Below are positions 18,213 through 29,497 of a stretch of 64,000 bases of DNA, in pieces. Each line of letters starts with the position of its first letter. Position 1 is the stretch's first letter. Source of the stretch: Caulobacter sp. (GTDB lineage Bacteria; Pseudomonadota; Alphaproteobacteria; Caulobacterales; Caulobacteraceae); the NCBI GenBank assembly GCA_030680355.1, contig JAUXVF010000026.1:62001-126000 (forward strand). The letters run 5' to 3'. The notes under the pieces were generated by a model. It was not told where the DNA came from and did no database searches. It saw nothing but the letters and a program-made list of their open reading frames with translations. The position numbers were made by a program, and so were the translations under genes.

Positions 18213-18643
18213 TCATCGGCATCGGCTCCGACCTCAGCGATATCCGCCGGATCGAAAAGACGCTGGAACGGTTCGGTGACCGTTTCACCGCCCGCACCTT
18301 CACCGCCATCGAGCGCGAGCGGTCGGAGCGCAAGGTCAATGCCCAGGGCGGCCGCGCCGCCAGCTATGCCAAACGATTCGCCGCCAAGGAGGCCTGCGCC
18401 AAGGCGCTCGGCACCGGGGTTCCGCGCCGCGGCGTCCACTGGGCCGATATGGGCGTGGTCAATCTGCGCAGCGGGAAGCCGACCATGGCCCTGACCGGCG
18501 GGGCCGCCGAACGGCTGGCCAGCCTGACGCCGCAAGGCATGGCGGCGGTCATTCACCTGTCCCTGACCGACGATCACCCCTACGCCCAGGCCTTCGTGAT
18601 CATCGAGGCGGTCCCGATCGGGAACGCCGCGAATACGCCGTGA
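18209..18643 (+). CDS. acpS: holo-[acyl-carrier-protein] synthase
   Basis: 144 residues from GTG 18209 inside the pdxJ stop. The motifs [22 protein letters not shown] and [18 protein letters not shown] carry the magnesium- and CoA-binding residues. It transfers 4'-phosphopantetheine from CoA to acyl carrier protein and so switches on fatty acid synthesis. The overlap with pdxJ argues for coupled translation. lepB follows after about 100 bp. Confidence 0.96.
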   Translation: MIIGIGSDLSDIRRIEKTLERFGDRFTARTFTAIERERSERKVNAQGGRAASYAKRFAAKEACAKALGTGVPRRGVHWADMGVVNLRSGKPTMALTGGAAERLASLTPQGMAAVIHLSLTDDHPYAQAFVIIEAVPIGNAANTP

Positions 18644-18746
18644 AGGGGAGTTAACGGGCGTGACGCTTGCCGCTGTAGTATTGGCGGACTAACCAGATGT
18701 CCGGGACATTTCCCGAGCCCTTGAGACAGAGAGAGCCGCGCGCGAC

Positions 18747-19592
18747 ATGACTGACGCCGCCGAACCCCAGGCCGAGACCCCCGCCGATTCCGAACCGTTG
18801 ACCCTGGTCAGCCATACCGAGACGCCGGCCGAGGGCGACGAGAACGAAGGCGGCGGCGCCGTCGAGGAAGTCGTCGAGATCGTCAAGACGGTCGTCTACG
18901 CCCTCCTGATCGCGCTGGTCCTGCGGGTGTTCCTGTTCCAGCCCTTCACCATACCGTCGGCGTCGATGGAGCCCAACCTGCTCAAGGGCGACTACATCAT
19001 CGTCTCGAAGTACAGCTACGGGTACAGCCGCTATTCGATCCCGTTCAGCCCGCCCCTGTTCAAGGGCCGTCTGTTCGAACAGCAGCCGACGCGCGGCGAT
19101 ATCATCGTCTTCAAGCTGCCGGCCGACAATCACACCGACTATATCAAGCGGCTGATCGGCGTCCCTGGCGACCGCATCCAGGTCAAGGCCGGCGTCGTCT
19201 ACGTCAACGACAAGGTCAACGCCCGTCTGGCCCAAGGGCCTGGCGATCCCGACACCTGCTGGAACGGGTCGACCGTGCAGCGGTTTCAGGAAACCAACAT
19301 GATCGGCCGCAGCTACATGACCTATGACTGCGGTCCGCGCGGCGATGTCGACGACACCGGCGTCTACATCGTGCCGGAGGGCAACTACTTCTTCATGGGC
19401 GACAACCGCGACAACTCCCTCGACAGCCGGGTCGCGCCGGAAGCCAGCGGCGTGGGCTTCGTGCCCGCGGAAAACCTGGTCGGCCGGGCGCGGATCATCC
19501 TGCTGTCCTGGAATGGCGACGCCTCTCTGTTCAAGCCCTGGACCTGGTTCCTCAACGCCCGCCCCAGCCGGTTCTTCAACGTCCTGAAATGA
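18747..19592 (+). CDS. lepB: signal peptidase I
   Basis: 281 residues. A 45-residue acidic, glutamate-rich N-terminus precedes one membrane helix ([16 protein letters not shown]), then the catalytic serine in PSASMEP (residue 73) and the catalytic lysine in [14 protein letters not shown]. The box [11 protein letters not shown] is further on. It removes signal peptides from exported proteins at the outer face of the inner membrane. It ends in an ATGA overlap with rnc, the conserved lepB-rnc-era arrangement. The long acidic tail is not part of the catalytic fold. Confidence 0.97.
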   Translation: MTDAAEPQAETPADSEPLTLVSHTETPAEGDENEGGGAVEEVVEIVKTVVYALLIALVLRVFLFQPFTIPSASMEPNLLKGDYIIVSKYSYGYSRYSIPFSPPLFKGRLFEQQPTRGDIIVFKLPADNHTDYIKRLIGVPGDRIQVKAGVVYVNDKVNARLAQGPGDPDTCWNGSTVQRFQETNMIGRSYMTYDCGPRGDVDDTGVYIVPEGNYFFMGDNRDNSLDSRVAPEASGVGFVPAENLVGRARIILLSWNGDASLFKPWTWFLNARPSRFFNVLK

Positions 19593-20278
19593 ACGCCCGT
19601 CTTGAGGCGGTCGCGGCGCTCGAGCAGCGCATCGGCCATGTCTTCACCGACCGCGAGCTGCTTGAGCGGGCGCTGACCCACGCCAGCGTCGGCGACGGCG
19701 CCCGCAAGGTGCGCCACAACGAGCGGCTGGAGTTCCTCGGCGACCGGGTGCTCAACCTGCTGGCCGCCGAACGGCTGCTGGGGGGGGACGTCGACGCCCG
19801 CGAAGGCTTGCTGTCGCCCCGGCTGGCGGCCCTGGTCAACGGCAAGGCCTGCGCCCGCGTGGCGCGGCGGATCGGCCTGGACCAGGCCCTGCGGCTGTCG
19901 GGCTCGGCCAGCAAGATCGGCGCGCGGGAGTCCGACGGGGTGCTGGGCGACGCCTGTGAAGCCCTGATGGCGGCCCTCTATGTCGACGGCGGCCTCGAGG
20001 TGGCCCGAACCTTCTTCAACGAGGCCTGGCAGGAAGAGTTCGACCATCCCGGCGCCGCGCGCGGCGGTGATCCCAAGACCCGACTCCAGGAATGGGCCCA
20101 GGCCCGCGGCCTGCCGCTGCCGCGCTACCAGATCGTCGGCCGCACCGGCCCCGACCATGCGCCGCAGTTCACCGTTTCCGTCGCCATCGAGGGATTTGAC
20201 CCGGAACAGGGCGCGGCCGGCTCCCGCCAGGAAGCTGAAAAGGCCGCCGCCCAGGTCATGCTCGACCGCCGCGCCTGA
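19589..20278 (+). CDS. rnc: ribonuclease III
   Basis: 229 residues. The RNase III signature [18 protein letters not shown] is near residue 40, with a second catalytic acidic motif [17 protein letters not shown]. The double-stranded-RNA-binding domain occupies the C-terminus ([14 protein letters not shown] ... [12 protein letters not shown]). It cleaves double-stranded RNA in rRNA maturation and sRNA-dependent decay. Start ATG 19589 overlaps lepB. Confidence 0.97.
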   Translation: MNARLEAVAALEQRIGHVFTDRELLERALTHASVGDGARKVRHNERLEFLGDRVLNLLAAERLLGGDVDAREGLLSPRLAALVNGKACARVARRIGLDQALRLSGSASKIGARESDGVLGDACEALMAALYVDGGLEVARTFFNEAWQEEFDHPGAARGGDPKTRLQEWAQARGLPLPRYQIVGRTGPDHAPQFTVSVAIEGFDPEQGAAGSRQEAEKAAAQVMLDRRA

Positions 20279-20339
20279 CGACCGGCGCTGACCACACAAC
20301 AAAGGCGCGGGCGGCAACTGTGTGCTACAGGCCGCCGCA

Positions 20340-21287
20340 ATGAACGCTTCAGCCCCCACTCGCGCCGGTTTCGCCGCCATCATCGGCGCGCCCAACGCCG
20401 GCAAATCGACCCTGACCAACCGTCTGGTCGGCTCCAAGGTCTCCATTGTCACCCGCAAGGTGCAGACCACCCGCTTCCCGGTGCGTGGCGTGGCCATGGC
20501 CGGCCAGGCCCAGATCGTGCTGGTCGATACACCCGGCATCTTCACCCCGCGCCGCCGCCTCGACCGGGCCATGGTCCGGTCGGCCTGGGCCGGGGCCGAG
20601 GACGCCGACGCCGTCGTGCATCTGATCGATGTCCAGGCCGAGCTGGCCGTGGGCGAAGGCAAGGGCGAAGGCTCCGACAAGAAGGCCGTCCAGGACGTCC
20701 GCACGATCATCGAGGGGCTCAAGGGCGCCAAGCGCCAGGCCATCCTGGCGCTGAACAAGATCGACGGGGTCAAGCGCGACCGGATGTTGGCCGTGGTCCA
20801 GGAGCTGTTCGACACCGGCGTCTATTCGGAAGTGTTCATGATCTCGGCGACCACCGGCGCCGGGGTCGAGGACCTGCGCGAGCGGCTGGCGGGACTGATG
20901 CCGGAGGGCCCCTGGCTCTATCCGGAAGACCAGACCGCCGACCTCCCGGTGCGGCTGCTGGCCGCCGAGATCACCCGCGAGAAGGTCTATCTGCGTGTCC
21001 ATGAGGAGCTGCCCTACGCCGCCAGCGTCGAGACCACGGCGTTTGAAGAGCGCAAGGACGGCTCGGTGCGTATCGAACAGACCATCTATGTCGAGCGCGA
21101 CGGCCAGCGGGCGATCATCATCGGCGACAAGGGCCAGACCCTCAAATGGATCGGCTCGGCCTCCCGCGAGGAGCTGGGCGACATCCTCGACCGCAAGGTT
21201 CACCTGTTCCTGCATGTGAAGGTGCGCGAGAACTGGGCCGAGGAACGCGAAATCTACCAGGGCATGGGGCTGGAGTTCGACGTTTAG
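20340..21287 (+). CDS. era: GTPase Era
   Basis: 315 residues from ATG 20340. G1 is GAPNAGKST, G2 lies in KVQTTRFPV, G3 is DTPG and G4 is NKID. The C-terminal KH domain follows (ITREKVYLRVHEELPYA ... IIIGDKGQTLKWIG). Era binds the 3' end of 16S rRNA and helps mature the small ribosomal subunit. It completes the lepB-rnc-era block. A GTG six codons upstream is possible but less likely. Confidence 0.97.
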   Translation: MNASAPTRAGFAAIIGAPNAGKSTLTNRLVGSKVSIVTRKVQTTRFPVRGVAMAGQAQIVLVDTPGIFTPRRRLDRAMVRSAWAGAEDADAVVHLIDVQAELAVGEGKGEGSDKKAVQDVRTIIEGLKGAKRQAILALNKIDGVKRDRMLAVVQELFDTGVYSEVFMISATTGAGVEDLRERLAGLMPEGPWLYPEDQTADLPVRLLAAEITREKVYLRVHEELPYAASVETTAFEERKDGSVRIEQTIYVERDGQRAIIIGDKGQTLKWIGSASREELGDILDRKVHLFLHVKVRENWAEEREIYQGMGLEFDV

Positions 21288-21311
21288 GACGCCCGACCAA
21301 CAGGCCTTCAC

Positions 21312-21424
21312 TGTCATCCCGGCCGCAGCGCAGCGAAGAGCCGGGACCCAGATTCGGCTCCACGCATCCAGCTCGGGATTCTATCTAGGTCCCGGATCGT
21401 CCCTGCGGGCCGTCCGGGATGACA
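21312..21424. repeat. inverted pair of interspersed repeats
   Basis: The stretch starts TGTCATCCCGGCCGCAGC and ends in the near-complement CCGTCCGGGATGACA. Each arm (about 40 bp) reads as one copy of a TGTCATCCCGG...CCGGGACC element, in opposite orientation around a short centre. Such elements are common in intergenic DNA of alphaproteobacteria. This sits in the only gene-free interval over 300 bp (21288-21602). I see nothing else there beyond the recO upstream region. Confidence 0.65.
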
Positions 21425-21602
21425 ATGGGGGGCTTTCAGGGCGCCCTGCAGAGGCCACCTCAGTCAACGCTTCGCGGCGACACCTCCCATAGGGGGGACA
21501 GCCTGGGCCTGGCCGAGGGAGCGGTGCTATCCACAGCGAGAGCGAGTTGGTGGGAAAATCCCGGCCCTCGCCGCCATGGCCGGAGCAGGCTATCCCTCCC
21601 TC

Positions 21603-22334
21603 ATGGAATGGGAAGACGACGCCTTCGTGCTTTCGGCCCGCGTACATGGCGAGACGGGGGCCATCGTCGATCTGCTGACCGAGGAGCATGGCCGGTTCGC
21701 CGCCCATGTCGCCGGCGGGGCGTCGCGGCGGATGAAGCCGTTTCTGCAGGCCGGGGCGCGGGTGCGGGCCAGCTATCGGGCCCGGGTCGAGAACCAGCTG
21801 GGCGCGGCCATTCTCGAACCAGTCGGGGAGGGGCCCTCGGCCCTGTTCGACGACCCCATGGCCCTGGCCGGCCTGGCCGCCGCCGCCGCCGTGGCCGCCG
21901 GGGCCCTGCCCGAACGCGAGCCGCATCCGGGCGCCTATTACGCCTTCGACTCCCTCTCCAACGCCTTCGCCCTGCCCGACATCTGGCCGGCCATCTTTGT
22001 GCGGTTCGAGGCCGGACTGCTGCAGGAGCTGGGTTTTGGCCTGGATCTCAGCAAATGCGCCTCGACCGGCGCCGTTGATGATCTGGTCTGGGTCAGCCCG
22101 CGCACCGGCCGCGCCGTCTGTCGGGCGGCCGGCGCGCCGTTCGCCGACCGGCTGCTGCCCTTGCCGGGGTTCCTGCTCGGGTCGCAGGGGGGCTTGGGCG
22201 AGGGCGACATCAAGGCCGGCTTCGACCTGACCGGCCATTTCCTCGAACAGTTTGTCTTCGGCCCGCTCAACCGCCCCCTGCCGCCGGCCCGGGTCTGGTT
22301 GCTCGAGCGTCTGGCGGACGCCGGGCGGCTCTAG
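21603..22334 (+). CDS. recO: DNA repair protein RecO
   Basis: 243 residues from ATG 21603, giving the usual start MEWEDDAFVLSARVHGETGAI. An OB-fold domain is followed by a helical region with FVRFEAGLLQELGFGLDLSKCA, where many RecO proteins have zinc-binding cysteines; only part of that cysteine set is visible. RecO loads RecA onto SSB-coated single-stranded DNA with RecR. An ATG at 21576 would add nine residues, and neither start has a strong ribosome-binding site. The stop forms a CTAG overlap with the convergent P450 gene. Confidence 0.93.
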   Translation: MEWEDDAFVLSARVHGETGAIVDLLTEEHGRFAAHVAGGASRRMKPFLQAGARVRASYRARVENQLGAAILEPVGEGPSALFDDPMALAGLAAAAAVAAGALPEREPHPGAYYAFDSLSNAFALPDIWPAIFVRFEAGLLQELGFGLDLSKCASTGAVDDLVWVSPRTGRAVCRAAGAPFADRLLPLPGFLLGSQGGLGEGDIKAGFDLTGHFLEQFVFGPLNRPLPPARVWLLERLADAGRL

Positions 22335-23560
22335 ACGGCCACGTCGAGCCGCTCCAGCCCGCGGAAGAAGGGCAGGGTCCGCCACACGGGCGGCTCGTCC
22401 GGCCGCGCTAGCCGCAGGGCCGGGAATCGCTCGAACAGCCTGACCAGCGCCACCTGAGCCTCGAGCCTCGCCAGCGGCGCGCCGATGCAGATATGCGCCC
22501 CGCCGCCGAAGGCCACATGCGGGCGGTGTTTGCGGGTGAAGTCGAAGCGGTGCGGGTCCTCGAACATGGCCGGATCGCGGTTGGCCGCGCGCAGCCACAG
22601 GGTCATGGCCTGGCCGGCCTTGAGCGGGCAGCCGCCGACGTCCATGTCGCGTGAGGCCAGCCGGGCGGTGATGTCGACCGGCGGCTCATAGCGCAGGATC
22701 TCCTCGACCAGGGCGTTGACCCGCTCCGGCGCCGCCTTGAACGCGGCCAGCTGGTCGGGATGGGTGAGCAGCAGCCGTACGCCGTTGCCGATCAGGTCGG
22801 TGGTGGTCAGGTTGCCGCCGACCAGCAGGGCGCCCAGGTTGATGCGCAGCTCGTCATCCGACAGATCGACGCCGTCGGCCTGCAGCCGGGTCATGTCGCT
22901 GATCAGGTCGTCGCGCGGGTTGGCCCGGCGCTCGATGATGGCTTGCGTGAAATAGGCGGTCAGGGATTCGCTGGCGGTCGTCATCGCCTCGGTCTGGGCC
23001 GGGGTGCGGAACGGGTTGAGGCTCTGGATCACCCCCTCCGACCAGCTGCGGAATTCGACAAGCCGCTCTGGGTCGACGCCGAGGATCTCGGCGATGACGT
23101 CGATCGGCACCGGCACGCAGAACCGGTCTATCAGGTCAAACTCGGCCTCGCCGGCCACGGCGTCGAGCGCCCCGTCGATGATCCGCTCGACCTGCGGCCG
23201 GCATTTGGCCACCCGGGCGTAGAGCGCCTGGGCCAGGGGCGTGCGCACCCGGGCGTGGTCGGGGTCGTCGAGCATCAGGATGCTGGTGGTGCTGGTGCGC
23301 GGCACCGACGGGTCATAGCCCTCGAGGAACCGGCGCTGCATGACCGCCGACTCGTCGGCCTTCAGGGGATCGCGCCACAGGGTCCGGTCGGAGACCATCG
23401 TCCGCACATCGTCATAGCGGCTCAGCATCAGGCTGCCGGAAGCGGCGTCAGGCAGCACCGGACAGCGACCGCGCAGGTCGTCGAGCAGGGTATGTGGGTC
23501 GGCGTTGTACTCGGGATTGAGCGCGGTCATCTGCAGCATGGACGGCGGCGATTCTGACAT
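22331..23560 (-). CDS. cytochrome P450
   Basis: 409 residues. The haem-binding loop FGGGAHICIGAPLARLEAQ contains the axial cysteine, the I-helix has GGNLTTTDLIGNG and the ExxR motif is in EEILRYEPPVD. Soluble bacterial P450s of this type hydroxylate small hydrophobic compounds using a ferredoxin and its reductase. No ferredoxin or biosynthetic genes are next to it, so the substrate is unknown. It lies alone between recO and parC, and its upstream region contains a short palindromic repeat. Confidence 0.93.
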   Translation of the reverse strand: MSESPPSMLQMTALNPEYNADPHTLLDDLRGRCPVLPDAASGSLMLSRYDDVRTMVSDRTLWRDPLKADESAVMQRRFLEGYDPSVPRTSTTSILMLDDPDHARVRTPLAQALYARVAKCRPQVERIIDGALDAVAGEAEFDLIDRFCVPVPIDVIAEILGVDPERLVEFRSWSEGVIQSLNPFRTPAQTEAMTTASESLTAYFTQAIIERRANPRDDLISDMTRLQADGVDLSDDELRINLGALLVGGNLTTTDLIGNGVRLLLTHPDQLAAFKAAPERVNALVEEILRYEPPVDITARLASRDMDVGGCPLKAGQAMTLWLRAANRDPAMFEDPHRFDFTRKHRPHVAFGGGAHICIGAPLARLEAQVALVRLFERFPALRLARPDEPPVWRTLPFFRGLERLDVAV

Positions 23561-23647
23561 GGCGTCTTCCCTTGTGAACGGCGGTCTCTGTCGCCTGATC
23601 GTTGATCAGTTTGCCTGTCGGGGCGGGGGCTGACAATGGAATCCGGA

Positions 23648-23670
23648 ACCCTCTCCCCTCCGGGAGAAGG
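23648..23670. repeat. short palindromic repeat (CTCTCCC...GGGAGAAGG type)
   Basis: The sequence CTCTCCCCTCCGGGAGAAGG folds into a short hairpin and resembles a common interspersed palindrome of GC-rich proteobacterial genomes. It lies between the divergent P450 and parC genes. Copy number cannot be judged from this window alone. Confidence 0.4.
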
Positions 23671-23739
23671 TATCGATGCGGCGACAAGGCCCCCGCCCGC
23701 GCGCTAAACACGGCGGTCCCTTAGTTTTTCGAATCACGC

Positions 23740-25977
<2,238 letters not shown>

Positions 25978-26237
25978 GGTCACGGGACGGGCGGGCGCTC
26001 TGTGACTCCCCGCCCTCCTGGGCAGGCCCGTGTCGAAGGAGGCAGGGTATCGCAGCGCAGGAGGCCCTGAGCGCCACGCGCGGCCCGTCCTGATCTCACG
26101 ATTGGCCATCCCGGGCCAGCCAGAAGGGCCCCGCTGGACAACGCCTCGCGCCGACTTCCCCCACGTTCGCCTTGCTGCTTCGCGAACCGGCGTTACTCTG
26201 CGCCGAACGACTGTTTGACCGTTCCGGGAACCCACGC

Positions 26238-27575
26238 ATGACACTCTGGCGCAAGAGCCTGGCCGCGACCGCGGCCGCCATGATCCTGACCGCCGTCGGC
26301 CCGACCACGGCGCTGGCCTGGCCGTTCGCCCCCAAGCCGGTCAAGGTCGCGCCGGCGGCGGCCACGACCGCCCTGTCGCGAGCGACGCCTGAATCGGTTG
26401 GCTTCTCATCGGAGCGGCTGAAGAAGCTCGATGCGACCCTCAACGGCCTCGTCGACGCCGGCCGGCTGCCGGGGGTGATGACCCTGCTGGCCCGCCACGG
26501 CAAGATCATCGCGGTCAACGCGCACGGCATCAAAGACTCGGCCACCGGCGCGCCGATCACGCAAGACACCCTGTTCCGGATGTACAGCCAGACCAAGCCG
26601 GTCACCGGCGTGGCGATGATGATCCTGTTCGAGGAAGGCCGCTGGAAGCTGGACGACCCGGTGACCAAATACGTCCCCGAGTTTGCCGGCTTGAAGGTGT
26701 TCAAGGGTATGGACGCCGCCAGCAAGCCGATCCTCGAACCGATCGCCCGCTCGGCGACCATGCGCGAGCTGATGACCCACACCGCCGGCTTCGCCTACGG
26801 GCTGATGGCCGACAACTATGTCGACAAGGCCTACCAGGACTCGGCGCTGTTCCGGCAGCCGACGCTGAAGGCCGGCATGGACATGCTGGTCACCCTGCCG
26901 CTGGCCAACCAGCCGGGCACGGAGTGGAAATACAGCGTCGCCGTCGATATCCAGGGCTACATCGTCGAGAAACTGTCAGGCCAGAGCCTGCCCGACTTCA
27001 TGCGCAGCCGCATCTTCACACCGCTGGGCATGACCGACACCGATTTCTGGGTCCCCGAGGCCAAGCGCGGCCGCCTGGCGTCGCTCTATATGGTCGATCC
27101 GAAATCGCGGGCGATCGTTCCCGCCGAAGGCTTCATGGTTCTGCCGATGGACAAACTGCCGGCCGCGGCCAACGGTGGCGGCGGACTGGTCTCCACCCTC
27201 GGCGACTACGCCCGCTTCGCCCAGATGCTGGCCAATGGCGGCGAGCTCGACGGCGTCCGAATTCTGGCGCCGGGCACCGTCAAGCTGATGGCCAGCAATC
27301 ACCTGACCGACGCCCAGCTGGCCAAGAGTCCGCTTGGCGGCGGGACCGGGTTCGGGCTCGATGTCGCGGTGATCATGGACCCGGCCGAGGCCGGAACCCT
27401 GGCCGGCAAGGGCACCTACAGCTGGGGCGGCGCGGCCGGCACCTGGTTCTGGGTCGATCCGGAAAATGACGTCATCTTCCTGGGCATGATCCAGGTTCTG
27501 GGCGGCGGCGCGGCGCGGCTGGACGAGCTGTCGCAGGCGCTGGTTTATCAGGCTCTGGTCGATCCGGCGAAATAG
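26238..27575 (+). CDS. serine hydrolase of the beta-lactamase class C/esterase fold
   Basis: 445 residues with an N-terminal signal peptide (LAATAAAMILTAVGPTTALA). The catalytic serine-lysine pair is in MYSQTKPVTG (SxxK), with a tyrosine in EWKYSVAVDIQGYIVEKL at the YxN position. The family includes esterases, D-amino-acid peptidases and class C beta-lactamases. The sequence alone does not show beta-lactam resistance, and no AmpR regulator is adjacent; an esterase or transpeptidase-like role is more likely. Confidence 0.88.
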   Translation: MTLWRKSLAATAAAMILTAVGPTTALAWPFAPKPVKVAPAAATTALSRATPESVGFSSERLKKLDATLNGLVDAGRLPGVMTLLARHGKIIAVNAHGIKDSATGAPITQDTLFRMYSQTKPVTGVAMMILFEEGRWKLDDPVTKYVPEFAGLKVFKGMDAASKPILEPIARSATMRELMTHTAGFAYGLMADNYVDKAYQDSALFRQPTLKAGMDMLVTLPLANQPGTEWKYSVAVDIQGYIVEKLSGQSLPDFMRSRIFTPLGMTDTDFWVPEAKRGRLASLYMVDPKSRAIVPAEGFMVLPMDKLPAAANGGGGLVSTLGDYARFAQMLANGGELDGVRILAPGTVKLMASNHLTDAQLAKSPLGGGTGFGLDVAVIMDPAEAGTLAGKGTYSWGGAAGTWFWVDPENDVIFLGMIQVLGGGAARLDELSQALVYQALVDPAK

Positions 27576-27585
27576 AGGGGCGAGG

Positions 27586-28410
27586 TCAGGGGGCTTTGCT
27601 GCCCAACCTGGCCGCGGCCGGGTCTCGCGCCAACCGCTCGCGGGCGAGGCTCTCCTCGGCCTGGGCGCGGTCCTTGGCCGACATCAGCATCCAGCCCTGG
27701 GGCCGCAGCACCTCGATGGGCGAGAAGCGGGTCTTGTAGGCCATCTTCTCGCTGCCCGGGACCCAGTAGCCGAGATAGACGTAGTCCAGATCATTGAGGG
27801 CGGCCTGGATGACGTGATCGAGGATGATGAAGGTCCCGAGACTGCGGCGGACGTCTCGCGGGTCGTAGAAGCTGTAGACCATCGACAGACCGTCGCTCAT
27901 CACATCGATCAGGACGCAGGCGATCAGATCGCCAGGGCCGCCGTCGGTGGAGGGCAGGCGGTATTCGATCAGATGGGTGCGGACCGCCGTGTCCTCGACC
28001 ATGGCCACAAAATCGGGCCAGGTCATATCGGCCATGCCACCGTCGGCGTGGCGAGCGAGCAGGTAACGGCGGAGCAGGTCGAACTGCTCCATGGTCGCCT
28101 CGGCCTCGACCAGATGGCGGCGCAGGTCGTTGTTTCGGGTCAGAACCTTCCGCTCGGAGCGGGAAAAGACGTAGTCGGCGGTCGGCAGTCTGGCCGAAGT
28201 GCAGGCCGAACAGGCTTCACAGGCCGGGCGGTAGGCGATGTGTTGCGAGCGGCGAAACCCGGACTGGGTCAAGGAGTCGTTGACGGCGGCGCCGTCGCCG
28301 GCCGGCAGGTGAGCGAAAACCTTTCGCTCTTCACGACCCGGCAGGTAGGGGCACGGCGAGGCCGCCGTGAGGAAAAAGCGCATCCGACTTGATGTGAAGT
28401 GATGCGTCAA
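27586..28410 (-). CDS. bpt: leucyl-tRNA-protein transferase (Bpt/Ate family)
   Basis: 274 residues from TTG 28410. The residues after it (MTHHFTSSRMRFFLTAASPC) match the usual Bpt N-terminus, which supports the TTG over the ATG at 28383. Motifs CPYLPGREERKVFAHL, the cysteine pair in ACEACSACTSAR and GYWVPGSEKMAYKTRF are typical. The enzyme adds leucine from tRNA to proteins with acidic N-terminal residues, marking them for ClpAP in the N-degron pathway. It stops 11 bp after the convergent serine hydrolase. Confidence 0.95.
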   Translation of the reverse strand: MTHHFTSSRMRFFLTAASPCPYLPGREERKVFAHLPAGDGAAVNDSLTQSGFRRSQHIAYRPACEACSACTSARLPTADYVFSRSERKVLTRNNDLRRHLVEAEATMEQFDLLRRYLLARHADGGMADMTWPDFVAMVEDTAVRTHLIEYRLPSTDGGPGDLIACVLIDVMSDGLSMVYSFYDPRDVRRSLGTFIILDHVIQAALNDLDYVYLGYWVPGSEKMAYKTRFSPIEVLRPQGWMLMSAKDRAQAEESLARERLARDPAAARLGSKAP

Positions 28411-28500
28411 ATTCCACTAAGCCTGTCGGCTCTCCATAATCCTCTTGCGATTAGGACGCATGGCGCGCGCCCGTGCAAGGGTGGTTTGGATGACCATGGT

Positions 28501-29409
28501 TCATCTGTCGGGGGGCAGGACAGGGGCTTCGCGCAACAGGACGATGGAGATGCGACGGTTGCCGGCCAGCATGGGGTCGTCCGCATAGAGCGGATCGGAG
28601 TTGGCCTTGCCGGCCACCTGATAGACCCGGTCGGGATCAACGCCGAAGCTTTGCAGCAGCTGACGTGACATATCGGCCCGGGCGGACGACAGGGACCAGT
28701 CGCTGGCCGCCGTGCGGCCGGTGGCGCCGATATTGGTGTGACCGCTGATCGAGACGCGGTTGGGCAGCTGGTTGATGATCCGAGCCACCGCCCGCAGCAG
28801 GATCCGGGCGCGGTCATTCGGCTGCGCCGCGCCCTCGCGGAACATCGAGCGTCCTTCCTGGTCGACCAGCTGGATGCGCAGGCCTTCCGGGGTCTGGTCG
28901 ATCAGGATCTGTTTCGACAGTTCCGCCAGTTCCGGCAGGTCCTGAAGCGCCTGGCGCAGGGACTGGGAGGCGGACAGGAAGCTGGCGTCCTCGCGGGCCT
29001 GCATTTCCTTCTGCCGGGCCTCCTCGGGGGTGTCTTCGGGATTGGCGGAGCCGGGGGTGCTGCTGCCCTCGCCGGCGTCACGCGTGCTGGGGGGGGCCTC
29101 GGGCGACATCTGTTCGACCATCGACATCGAGCCGGCCGACTTGGCGCCGTCTTCCCCCAGAGCCGTGCCGCCGAGGATGCCGCCCGAGCCGCTGGTGGTC
29201 TCGGCGACGCTGGCCGGCGCGAAATAGTCGGCGATGCCGCGTTTCTGCTCGGGGCTGGTCGTGTTGATCAGCCACATCAGCAGGAAGAAGGCCATCATGG
29301 CGGTGACGAAGTCGGCGTAGGCGACCTTCCAGGCGCCGCCGTGGTGCCCACCGCCGACGACCTTTTTCACCTTCTTGATGAGAATTGGCGCGTCGCCGCC
29401 CAAGGCCAT
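28501..29409 (-). CDS. motB: flagellar motor stator protein MotB
   Basis: 302 residues from ATG 29409 with GGAG seven bases upstream. A single membrane helix contains the proton-binding aspartate (VAYADFVTAMMAFFLLMWL, residue 33). The periplasmic part has a plug region and an OmpA-like peptidoglycan-binding domain (VSISGHTNIGATG ... RADMSRQLLQSFGV). MotB pairs with MotA to power flagellar rotation. No motA is next to it, so the partner must be encoded elsewhere. Confidence 0.95.
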   Translation of the reverse strand: MALGGDAPILIKKVKKVVGGGHHGGAWKVAYADFVTAMMAFFLLMWLINTTSPEQKRGIADYFAPASVAETTSGSGGILGGTALGEDGAKSAGSMSMVEQMSPEAPPSTRDAGEGSSTPGSANPEDTPEEARQKEMQAREDASFLSASQSLRQALQDLPELAELSKQILIDQTPEGLRIQLVDQEGRSMFREGAAQPNDRARILLRAVARIINQLPNRVSISGHTNIGATGRTAASDWSLSSARADMSRQLLQSFGVDPDRVYQVAGKANSDPLYADDPMLAGNRRISIVLLREAPVLPPDR

Positions 29410-29497
29410 TGTCAAACTCCGCTTAACCGTAAAGGCGAAGGTGGCTAACGGGCGTTAAGATGGTGTTGCGGCGCGCCAGAGGAATGGGGAATTGGAC

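Noticed and set aside
22331..23560. A natural-product cluster around the P450
   Set aside because: Neighbours are recO and parC; no ferredoxin, synthase or tailoring genes are present.
25990..26060. A third interspersed repeat copy after parC (GAAGGAGGCAGGG stretch)
   Set aside because: Similarity to the 34366-34409 element is short and patchy.
26238..27575. An antibiotic-resistance beta-lactamase
   Set aside because: The fold is shared with esterases and peptidases, and no AmpR regulator or strong class C signature beyond SxxK is visible.
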